Shown here one piece after another: positions 1 through 10,282 of a stretch of 64,000 nt of DNA (within the stretch, counting starts at the first letter, position 1; each line of letters begins with the position of its first letter). The translations under genes were made by a program, and so were the position numbers. A model generated the notes under the pieces. It worked only from the letters and a program-made list of their open reading frames with translations. It was not told where the DNA came from and made no database searches. This DNA is from Euwallacea fornicatus (taxonomy: Eukaryota; Arthropoda; Insecta; Coleoptera; Curculionidae): the NCBI RefSeq assembly GCF_040115645.1, contig NW_027096046.1:248001-312000 (forward strand). Reading direction: 5' to 3'.

Positions 1-3000
1 TTGTACTTTATGTGCCCAAACACACAACTTTTGTGACTTTTCAAACTTTGAAGCTCGATAACTTTGGCAAATGTGGACCAAATTTGTTAACCAAAGTGTC
101 AAATTAATCAGCTCGACGAGATCTTTAAAATGACACAACAATTCATGATTGCATCTTGTTGAATTTCCAAGAAAAATAGTACTTTATGTGCTCAAACACA
201 CAACTTTTGTGACTTTTCCAATTTTGAAGCTCGATAACTTTGGCAAATGTGGACCAAATTTGTTAACCAAAGTGTCAAATTAATCAGCTCGACGAGATTT
301 TGAAGATGTCACAACACATCATGATTGCATCTTGTTGAATTTCCAAGAAAAATAGTACTTTATGTGCCCAAACACACAACTTTTGTGACTTTTCAAACTT
401 TGAAGCTCGATAACTTTGGCAAATGTGGACCAAATTTTTTAACCAAAGTGTCAAATTAATCAGCTCGACGAGATCTTTAAAATGACACAACAATTCATGA
501 TTGCATCTTGTTGAATTTCCAAGAAAAATAGCACTTTATGTGCTCAAACACACAACTTTTGTGACTTTTCAAACTTTGAAGCTCGATAACTTTGGCAAAT
601 GTGGACCAAATTTGTTAACCAAAGTGTCAAATTAATCAGCTCGACGAGATTTTGAAGATGTCACAACACATCATGATTGCATCTTGTTGAATTTCCAAGA
701 AAAATAGTACTTTATGTGCTCAAACACACAACTTTTGTGACTTTTCCAATTTTGAAGCTCGATAACTTTGGCAAATGTGGACCAAATTTGTTAACCAATG
801 TGTCAAATTAATCAGCTCGACGAGATCTTTAAAATGACACAACAATTCATGATTGCATCTTGTTGAATTTCCAAGAAAAATAGTACTTTATGTGCTCAAA
901 CACACAACTTTTGTGACTTTTCAAACTTTGAAGCTCGATAACTTTGGCAAATGAAGACCAAATTTGTTAAACAAAGTGTCAAATTAATCAGCTCGACGAG
1001 ATCTTTAAAATGACACAACAATTCATGATTCCATCTTGTTGAATTTCCAAGAAAAATAGTACTTTATGTGCTCAAACACACAACTTTTGTGACTTTTCAA
1101 ACTTTGAAGCTCGATAACTTTGGCAAATGAAGACCAAATTTGTTAACCAAAGTGTCAAATTAATCAGCTCGACGAGATTTTGAAGATGTCACAACACATC
1201 ATGATTGTATCTTGTTGAATTTCCAAGAAAAATAGTACTTTATGTGCTCAAACACACAACTTTTGTGACTTTTCAAAATTTGAAGCTCGATAACTTTGGC
1301 AAATGTGGACCAAATTTGTTAACCAATGTGTCAAATTAATCAGCTCGACGAGATCTTTAAAATGACACAACAATTCATGATTGCATCTTGTTGAATTTCC
1401 AAGAAAAATAGTACTTTATGTGCTCAAACACACAACTTTTGTGACTTTTCCAATTTTGAAGCTCGATAACTTTGGCAAATGAAGACCAAATTTGTTAAAC
1501 AAAGTGTCAAATTAATCAGCTCGACGAGATTTTGAAGATGTCACAACACATCATGATTGCATCTTGTTGAATTTCCAAGAAAAATAGTACTTTATGTGCT
1601 CAAACACACAACTTTTGTGACTTTTCCAATTTTGAAGCTCGATAACTTTGGCAAATGAAGACCAAATTTGTTAAACAAAGTGTCAAATTAATCAGCTCGA
1701 CGAGATTTTGAAGATGTCACAACACATCATGATTGCATCTTGTTGAATTTCCAAGAAAAATAGTACTTTATGTGCTCAAACACACAACTTTTGTGACTTT
1801 TCCAATTTTGAAGCTCGATAACTTTGGCAAATGTGGACCAAATTTGTTAACCAATGTGTCAAATTAATCAGCTCGACGAGATCTTTAAAATGACACAACA
1901 ATTCATGATTGCATCTTGTTGAATTTCCAAGAAAAATAGTACTTTATGTGCTCAAACACACAACTTTTGTGACTTTTCCAATTTTGAAGCTCGATAACTT
2001 TGGCAAATGAAGACCAAATTTGTTAAACAAAGTGTCAAATTAATCAGCTCGACGAGATTTTGAAGATGTCACAACACATCATGATTGCATCTTGTTGAAT
2101 TTCCAAGAAAAATAGTACTTTATGTGCCCAAACACACAACTTTTGTGACTTTTCAAACTTTGAAGCTCGATAACTTTGGCAAATGTGGACCAAATTTGTT
2201 AACCAAAGTGTCAAATTAATCAGCTCGACGAGATCTTTAAAATGACACAACAATTCATGATTGCATCTTGTTGAATTTCCAAGAAAAATAGTACTTTATG
2301 TGCTCAAACACACAACTTTTGTGACTTTTCCAATTTTGAAGCTCGATAACTTTGACAAATGAAGACCAAATTTGTTAAACAAAGTGTCAAATTAATCAGC
2401 TCGACGAGATTTTGAAGATGTCACAACACATCATGATTGCATCTCGTTGAATTTCCAAGAAAAATTGTACTTTATGTGCCCAAACACACAACTTTTGTGA
2501 CTTTTCAAACTTTGAAGCTCGATAACTTTGGCAAATGTGGACCAAATTTGTTAACCAAAGTGTCAAATTAATCAGCTCGACGAGATCTTTAAAATGACAC
2601 AACAATTCATGATTGCATCTTGTTGAATTTCCAAGAAAAATAGTACTTTATGTGCTCAAACACACAACTTTTGTGACTTTTCCAATTTTGAAGCTCGATA
2701 ACTTTGGCAAATGTGGACCAAATTTTTTAACCAAAGTGTCAAATTAATCAGCTCGACGAGATTTTGAAGATGTCACAACACATCATGATTGCATCTTGTT
2801 GAATTTCCAAGAAAAATAGTACTTTATGTGCTCAAACACACAACTTTTGTGACTTTTCAAACTTTGAAGCTCGATAACTTTGGCAAATGTGGACCAAATT
2901 TGTTAACCAATGTGTCAAATTAATCAGCTCGACGAGATCTTTAAAATGACACAACAATTCATGATTGCATCTTGTTGAATTTCCAAGAAAAATAGTACTT

Positions 3001-6000
3001 TATGTGCTCAAACACACAACTTTTGTGACTTTTCCAATTTTGAAGCTCGATAACTTTGGCAAATGTGGACCAAATTTGTTAACCAATGTGTCAAATTAAT
3101 CAGCTCGACGAGATCTTTAAAATGACACAACAATTCATGATTGCATCTTGTTGAATTTCCAAGAAAAATAGTACTTTATGTGCTCAAACACACAACTTTT
3201 GTGACTTTTCCAATTTTGAAGCTCGATAACTTTGGCAAATGTGGACCAAATTTGTTAACCAAAGTGTCAAATTAATCAGCTCGACGAGATCTTTAAAATG
3301 ACACAACAATTCATGATTGCATCTTGTTGAATTTCCAAGAAAAATAGTACTTTATATGCTCAAACACACAACTTTTGTGACTTTTCAAACTTTGAAGCTC
3401 GATAACTTTGGCAAATGAAGACCAAATTTGTTAAACAAAGTGTCAAATTAATCAGCTCGACGAGATTTTGAAGATGTCACAACACATCATGATTGCATCT
3501 CGTTGAATTTCCAAGAAAAATTGTACTTTATGTGCCCAAACACACAACTTTTGTGACTTTTCAAACTTTGAAGCTCGATAACTTTGGCAAATGTGGACCA
3601 AATTTGTTAACCAAAGTGTCAAATTAATCAGCTCGACGAGATCTTTAAAATGACACAACAATTCATGATTGCATCTTGTTGAATTTCCAAGAAAAATAGT
3701 ACTTTATGTGCTCAAACACACAACTTTTGTGACTTTTCCAATTTTGAAGCTCGATAACTTTGGCAAATGTGGACCAAATTTGTTAACCAAAGTGTCAAAT
3801 TAATCAGCTCGACGAGATTTTGAAGATGTCACAACACATCATGATTGCATCTTGTTGAATTTCCAAGAAAAATAGTACTTTATGTGCCCAAACACACAAC
3901 TTTTGTGACTTTTCAAACTTTGAAGCTCGATAACTTTGGCAAATGTGGACCAAATTTTTTAACCAAAGTGTCAAATTAATCAGCTCGACGAGATCTTTAA
4001 AATGACACAACAATTCATGATTGCATCTTGTTGAATTTCCAAGAAAAATAGCACTTTATGTGCTCAAACACACAACTTTTGTGACTTTTCAAACTTTGAA
4101 GCTCGATAACTTTGGCAAATGTGGACCAAATTTGTTAACCAAAGTGTCAAATTAATCAGCTCGACGAGATTTTGAAGATGTCACAACACATCATGATTGC
4201 ATCTTGTTGAATTTCCAAGAAAAATAGTACTTTATGTGCTCAAACACACAACTTTTGTGACTTTTCCAATTTTGAAGCTCGATAACTTTGGCAAATGTGG
4301 ACCAAATTTGTTAACCAATGTGTCAAATTAATCAGCTCGACGAGATCTTTAAAATGACACAACAATTCATGATTGCATCTTGTTGAATTTCCAAGAAAAA
4401 TAGTACTTTATGTGCTCAAACACACAACTTTTGTGACTTTTCAAACTTTGAAGCTCGATAACTTTGGCAAATGAAGACCAAATTTGTTAAACAAAGTGTC
4501 AAATTAATCAGCTCGACGAGATCTTTAAAATGACACAACAATTCATGATTCCATCTTGTTGAATTTCCAAGAAAAATAGTACTTTATGTGCTCAAACACA
4601 CAACTTTTGTGACTTTTCAAACTTTGAAGCTCGATAACTTTGGCAAATGAAGACCAAATTTGTTAAACAAAGTGTCAAATTAATCAGCTCGACGAGATTT
4701 TGAAGATGTCAAAACACATCATGATTGCATCTTGTTGAATTTCCAAGAAAAATAGTACTTTATGTGCCCAAACACACAACTTTTGTGACTTTTCAAACTT
4801 TGAAGCTCGATAACTTTGGCAAATGTGGACCAAATTTGTTAACCAATGTGTCAAATTAATCAGCTCGACGAGATCTTTAAAATGACACAACAATTCATGA
4901 TTGCATCTTGTTGAATTTCCAAGAAAAATAGTACTTTATGTGCTCAAACACACAACTTTTGTGACTTTTCCAATTTTGAAGCTCGATAACTTTGGCAAAT
5001 GAAGACCAAATTTGTTAAACAAAGTGTCAAATTAATCAGCTCGACGAGATTTTGAAGATGTCACAACACATCATGATTGCATCTTGTTGAATTTCCAAGA
5101 AAAATAGTACTTTATGTGCTCAAACACACAACTTTTGTGACTTTTCCAATTTTGAAGCTCGATAACTTTGGCAAATGAAGACCAAATTTGTTAAACAAAG
5201 TGTCAAATTAATCAGCTCGACGAGATTTTGAAGATGTCACAACACATCATGATTGCATCTTGTTGAATTTCCAAGAAAAATAGTACTTTATGTGCCCAAA
5301 CACACAACTTTTGTGACTTTTCAAACTTTGAAGCTCGATAACTTTGGCAAATGTGGACCAAATTTGTTAACCAATGTGTCAAATTAATCAGCTCGACGAG
5401 ATCTTTAAAATGACACAACAATTCATGATTGCATCTTGTTGAATTTCCAAGAAAAATAGTACTTTATGTGCTCAAACACACAACTTTTGTGACTTTTCCA
5501 ATTTTGAAGCTCGATAACTTTGGCAAATGAAGACCAAATTTGTTAAACAAAGTGTCAAATTAATCAGCTCGACGAGATTTTGAAGATGTCACAACACATC
5601 ATGATTGCATCTTGTTGAATTTCCAAGAAAAATAGTACTTTATGTGCTCAAACACACAACTTTTGTGACTTTTCCAATTTTGAAGCTCGATAACTTTGGC
5701 AAATGAAGACCAAATTTGTTAAACAAAGTGTCAAATTAATCAGCTCGACGAGATTTTGAAGATGTCACAACACATCATGATTGCATCTTGTTGAATTTCC
5801 AAGAAAAATAGTACTTTATGTGCTCAAACACACAACTTTTGTGACTTTTCCAATTTTGAAGCTCGATAACTTTGGCAAATGTGGACCAAATTTGTTAACC
5901 AATGTGTCAAATTAATCAGCTCGACGAGATCTTTAAAATGACACAACAATTCATGATTGCATCTTGTTGAATTTCCAAGAAAAATAGTACTTTATGTGCT

Positions 6001-8820
6001 CAAACACACAACTTTTGTGACTTTTCCAATTTTGAAGCTCGATAACTTTGGCAAATGTGGACCAAATTTGTTAACCAAAGTGTCAAATTAATCAGCTCGA
6101 CGAGATCTTTAAAATGACACAACAATTCATGATTGCATCTTGTTGAATTTCCAAGAAAAATAGTACTTTATGTGCTCAAACACACAACTTTTGTGACTTT
6201 TCAAACTTTGAAGCTCGATAACTTTGGCAAATGAAGACCAAATTTGTTAAACAAAGTGTCAAATTAATCAGCTCGACGAGATTTTGAAGATGTCACAACA
6301 CATCATGATTGCATCTCGTTGAATTTCCAAGAAAAATTGTACTTTATGTGCCCAAACACACAACTTTTGTGACTTTTCAAACTTTGAAGCTCGATAACTT
6401 TGGCAAATGTGGACCAAATTTTTTAACCAAAGTGTCAAATTAATCAGCTCGACGAGATCTTTAAAATGACACAACAATTCATGATTGCATCTTGTTGAAT
6501 TTCCAAGAAAAATAGCACTTTATGTGCTCAAACACACAACTTTTGTGACTTTTCAAACTTTGAAGCTCGATAACTTTGGCAAATGAAGACCAAATTTGTT
6601 AAACAAAGTGTCAAATTAATCAGCTCGACGAGATTTTGAAGATGTCACAACACATCATGATTGCATCTTGTTGAATTTCCAAGAAAAATAGTACTTTATG
6701 TGCCCAAACACACAACTTTTGTGACTTTTCAAACTTTGAAGCTCGATAACTTTGGCAAATGTGGACCAAATTTTTTAACCAAAGTGTCAAATTAATCAGC
6801 TCGACGAGATCTTTAAAATGACACAACAATTCATGATTGCATCTTGTTGAATTTCCAAGAAAAATAGCACTTTATGTGCTCAAACACACAACTTTTGTGA
6901 CTTTTCAAACTTTGAAGCTCGATAACTTTGGCAAATGTGGACCAAATTTGTTAACCAAAGTGTCAAATTAATCAGCTCGACGAGATTTTGAAGATGTCAC
7001 AACACATCATGATTGCATCTTGTTGAATTTCCAAGAAAAATAGTACTTTATGTGCTCAAACACACAACTTTTGTGACTTTTCCAATTTTGAAGCTCGATA
7101 ACTTTGGCAAATGTGGACCAAATTTGTTAACCAAAGTGTCAAATTAATCAGCTCGACGAGATCTTTAAAATGACACAACAATTCATGATTGCATCTTGTT
7201 GAATTTCCAAGAAAAATAGTACTTTATATGCTCAAACACACAACTTTTGTGACTTTTCAAACTTTGAAGCTCGATAACTTTGGCAAATGAAGACCAAATT
7301 TGTTAAACAAAGTGTCAAATTAATCAGCTCGACGAGATTTTGAAGATGTCACAACACATCATGATTGCATCTCGTTGAATTTCCAAGAAAAATTGTACTT
7401 TATGTGCCCAAACACACAACTTTTGTGACTTTTCAAACTTTGAAGCTCGATAACTTTGGCAAATGTGGACCAAATTTGTTAACCAAAGTGTCAAATTAAT
7501 CAGCTCGACGAGATCTTTAAAATGACACAACAATTCATGATTGCATCTTGTTGAATTTCCAAGAAAAATAGTACTTTATGTGCTCAAACACACAACTTTT
7601 GTGACTTTTCCAATTTTGAAGCTCGATAACTTTGGCAAATGTGGACCAAATTTGTTAACCAAAGTGTCAAATTAATCAGCTCGACGAGATTTTGAAGATG
7701 TCACAACACATCATGATTGCATCTTGTTGAATTTCCAAGAAAAATAGTACTTTATGTGCCCAAACACACAACTTTTGTGACTTTTCAAACTTTGAAGCTC
7801 GATAACTTTGGCAAATGTGGACCAAATTTTTTAACCAAAGTGTCAAATTAATCAGCTCGACGAGATCTTTAAAATGACACAACAATTCATGATTGCATCT
7901 TGTTGAATTTCCAAGAAAAATAGCACTTTATGTGCTCAAACACACAACTTTTGTGACTTTTCAAACTTTGAAGCTCGATAACTTTGGCAAATGTGGACCA
8001 AATTTGTTAACCAAAGTGTCAAATTAATCAGCTCGACGAGATTTTGAAGATGTCACAACACATCATGATTGCATCTTGTTGAATTTCCAAGAAAAATAGT
8101 ACTTTATGTGCTCAAACACACAACTTTTGTGACTTTTCCAATTTTGAAGCTCGATAACTTTGGCAAATGTGGACCAAATTTGTTAACCAATGTGTCAAAT
8201 TAATCAGCTCGACGAGATCTTTAAAATGACACAACAATTCATGATTGCATCTTGTTGAATTTCCAAGAAAAATAGTACTTTATGTGCTCAAACACACAAC
8301 TTTTGTGACTTTTCCAATTTTGAAGCTCGATAACTTTGGCAAATGAAGACCAAATTTGTTAACCAAAGTGTCAAATTAATCAGCTCGACGAGATCTTTAA
8401 AATGACACAACAATTCATGATTGCTTCTTGTTGAATTTCCAAGAAAAATAGTACTTTATGTGCTCAAACACACAACTTTTGTGACTTTTCAAACTTTGAA
8501 GCTCGATAGCTTCGGCAAATGAAGACCAAATTTGTTAAGCAAAGTGTCAAAGTAATCAGCTCGGCAAGGTTATGAAGATGTCACAACACATCATGATTAC
8601 ATCTTGTTGAACTTCCAAGAAAAATAGTACTTTATGTGCTCAAACACACAACTTTTGTGACTTTTCCAATTTTGAAGCTCGATAACTTTGGCAAATGTGG
8701 ACCAAATTTGTTAACCAAAGTGTCAAATTAATCAGCTCGACGAGATCTTTAAAATGACACAACAACTCATGATTGCATCTTGTTGAATTTCCAAGAAAAA
8801 TAGTACTTTATGTGCTCAAA
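1..8820. repeat. 176-bp satellite array, left block (50 complete monomers)
   Basis: Head-to-tail tandem array with a 176-bp unit. The landmark TGTGCYC lies at 11 and recurs at exact multiples of 176 up to 8811, so 50 units pass with no net indel. The consensus is AT-rich (about 34% GC by hand count of one unit). Subfamilies A and B predominate, and type C appears only as the unit around 8500-8630. A TGTGCCC variant in place of TGTGCTC is frequent here and seen only once right of the retrotransposon (near 14580). No unique sequence and no gene lies in the block. The unit length is close to a nucleosome repeat, as in many (peri)centromeric satellites; a centromeric role is inference only. Confidence 0.97.
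1..8820. repeat. 20- to 22-mer higher-order repeats in the left block
   Basis: Positions 1-1140 match 3521-4660 (offset 3520 = 20 monomers), sharing TGTGCCC, a TTTTTTAACC variant, an ATAGCAC variant and ATTCCATC in the same order. The stretch around 2396-3800 matches 6268-7680 at offset 3872 (22 monomers), sharing the ATCTCGTTG...AAATTGTAC variant. This gives roughly three copies: 1-3520, 3521-7392 and 7393 to the retrotransposon, the last truncated or diverged. The copies are not identical, and unit number differs by two monomers. Boundaries are approximate, from eye alignment of diagnostic variants. Confidence 0.8.
8811..8820. repeat. Target-site duplication, 5' copy
   Basis: TGTGCTCAAA immediately before the element is repeated at 13169-13178 directly after the poly(A) tail, where the satellite monomer continues as CACACAACTT. 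One preceding A is ambiguous with the tail, so the duplication is 10 or 11 bp. A duplication of this size is expected for target-primed reverse transcription by an APE-type LINE. Confidence 0.95.
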
Positions 8821-8974
8821 CGAAAGTCGGAGTTCGATCGTCGTTCGATGAACACGTGTCTACAGGCCGGCAAGTTGTTTATTTATTTGTTTATTTAGAG
8901 TAAACTAGCGAATACTATCGGGCGAGTGGATACGGCGGCGCGTCAGTGTCGTGCGTTATCGCTAAATCAGCAAA
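8821..8974 (+). promoter_or_regulatory. Retrotransposon 5' UTR, probable internal promoter
   Basis: The 154 nt between the insertion junction and the ORF1 ATG are rich in CpG, unlike the satellite. Visible are a direct repeat GTTCGAT at 8832-8838 and 8843-8849, a CACGTG E-box core at 8853-8858 inside the palindrome ACACGTGT, and a T-rich TTTATTTATTTG-like run near 8878-8897. Jockey elements are known to carry an internal RNA polymerase II promoter that starts at the first base, so promoter function is inferred from family. I did not see a convincing downstream promoter element at +28 to +32. RGWYV matches at 8825 and 8831 are too close to the start. Confidence 0.55.
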
Positions 8975-10282
8975 ATGCTGAAGAAACCAGTATTGCAATT
9001 GCAGAACAACGCCACTTCACAAAAGCAATTGACGCTGACAATGGAAAATGACGGAACCACAGCACGTGCACAACAACTGGAAGCTAAGCTAAAAGATATG
9101 CAAAAAAAGTATGATGAACTCATGGTTAAATACATGGAGCTAGAAAAGAAAATTTTACCTGCACCAGCTAAGGAGATGGAAATAAGCGAAGAATTCTTTA
9201 CCGACGAAGAGGAACTTGCAAATGAAACAGAATGGATTCGGGAGAAAAACCGAAAAAAGAGGAAGCGGAATACTTCCGCGACTCCGCCAGCATTGAAACA
9301 AAAGAACCCGGTTAATCCTCCAAACCAAAAAGTACACAAGCCTCCCCCAATCATCGTTGAAAACATTAATAACTTTTCCGACTTACATGCAATTGTAAAT
9401 CAGTATGCAAATTCCCAAATTAAAGTCTTTAATAACAAAACTATCAAAATCAACGCAAACGACGAGAAAGATTTTAAAGCACTTTCCGCAGTGTTGAGCG
9501 AAAAGGATTTTTCTTGGCATTCCTACGAAAACAAGCAAAATAGGCCAATTAGAGTTATGGCTAATAAACTTCATCACTCCGTAAAGACGGATGACATTGC
9601 TCGGGACCTCAGAAATAGAGGCTACAAACTACTTGAGGTGACCGCAAAACTAAGCTATAAAACGAAACAACCGCTAAACATGTTCATGCTTTCATTCAGA
9701 CATGATGAAAATGTGGACAAAATTTATGGTATAACCGATATCTTAGGAGTAAGGGTAGAAATCCTGCCCTTAAGAAAATCCCGACTAGTACCGCAGTGCA
9801 AAAAATGTCAAGCCTATGGCCACACGCAAAAGTACTGCTCCATGGAACCTCGATGTGTCAGATGCACTGGTAAGCACTTGACAATTAATTGTGACAAGCC
9901 CAAAGACGCTCAACCAAAATGTATACACTGTGGTGGAAATCATCCGGCAAATTACCGAGGATGCACGATTGCAAAGGAAATGCAAAAACTGAAAGATAAA
10001 CGAACACAAAGGACAAATCCTCATAAACAACTGCCTCTAAAACCTCAGAGGCAAACAGTTGTACCACCGGCAATACGACAAAGCAATGAAGTAGGAAGTG
10101 CTACATATAGTCAAATGGTTTCAGGAGAAAGCAAAGCCTATCCGAAAACAGTAGTACAAAACACAGACCCTGTGCAGAGTTGTCTCCAACAAATATTGGA
10201 GAGGCTAGAAAATTTGGATAATCGTCTCAGTAGACTTGAACACAGCAACAAAGGAGCTGTCCCTAAAAATCGTAATGGCTAA
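8975..10282 (+). CDS. ORF1: Gag-like RNA-binding protein with three CCHC zinc knuckles
   Basis: A 435-residue protein expected to coat the element RNA and form the ribonucleoprotein that enters the nucleus. In order: a charged N-terminal coiled coil (about 30-62), an acidic patch (69-80), a basic cluster KNRKKRKRN (91-99) that could be a nuclear localisation signal, a conserved region opening with PPPIIVENINNF (123-134), a PRE_C2HC-like region up to about 270, then three knuckles: C275/C278/H283/C288, C294/C297/H301/C306 and C316/C319/H323/C330. A second short coiled coil lies at about 402-424. The triple knuckle arrangement is typical of Jockey-type ORF1. The start at 8975 has the context CAAAATG, a strong insect initiation site, and is the first ATG after the 5' UTR in this frame. 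No stop or frameshift interrupts it. Its end overlaps the ORF2 start. Confidence 0.94.
   Translation: MLKKPVLQLQNNATSQKQLTLTMENDGTTARAQQLEAKLKDMQKKYDELMVKYMELEKKILPAPAKEMEISEEFFTDEEELANETEWIREKNRKKRKRNTSATPPALKQKNPVNPPNQKVHKPPPIIVENINNFSDLHAIVNQYANSQIKVFNNKTIKINANDEKDFKALSAVLSEKDFSWHSYENKQNRPIRVMANKLHHSVKTDDIARDLRNRGYKLLEVTAKLSYKTKQPLNMFMLSFRHDENVDKIYGITDILGVRVEILPLRKSRLVPQCKKCQAYGHTQKYCSMEPRCVRCTGKHLTINCDKPKDAQPKCIHCGGNHPANYRGCTIAKEMQKLKDKRTQRTNPHKQLPLKPQRQTVVPPAIRQSNEVGSATYSQMVSGESKAYPKTVVQNTDPVQSCLQQILERLENLDNRLSRLEHSNKGAVPKNRNG

Noticed and set aside
1..176. CENP-B box in the monomer
   Set aside because: No stretch resembling the TTCG....A..CGGG core was seen in the consensus or common variants.
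284..7885. A recurring 69-codon open frame on the - strand (11 times here, once more at 14498-14707)
   Set aside because: It opens only where TGTGCTC has become TGTGCCC, turning an in-frame TGA into TGG on the other strand. It spans parts of two satellite monomers, its differences are mostly amino-acid changing, and no start context or homology supports it. It is a satellite by-product.
1..8820. CRISPR-like array
   Set aside because: Units are head-to-tail with no unique spacers, the period is 176 bp and the context is eukaryotic.
8962..9366. 134-codon frame on the - strand, and other antisense frames within ORF1 and ORF2 (9155-9337, 9383-9577, 9785-10073, 10416-10625, 12240-12458)
   Set aside because: They lie antisense to well-supported coding frames, have low-complexity F/S-rich or unremarkable translations, and show no recognisable domain.
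10236..10274. ORF2 start at 10236
   Set aside because: The codon there is TTG, not ATG. The first ATG in frame is 10275, which also gives the compact overlap with the ORF1 stop.
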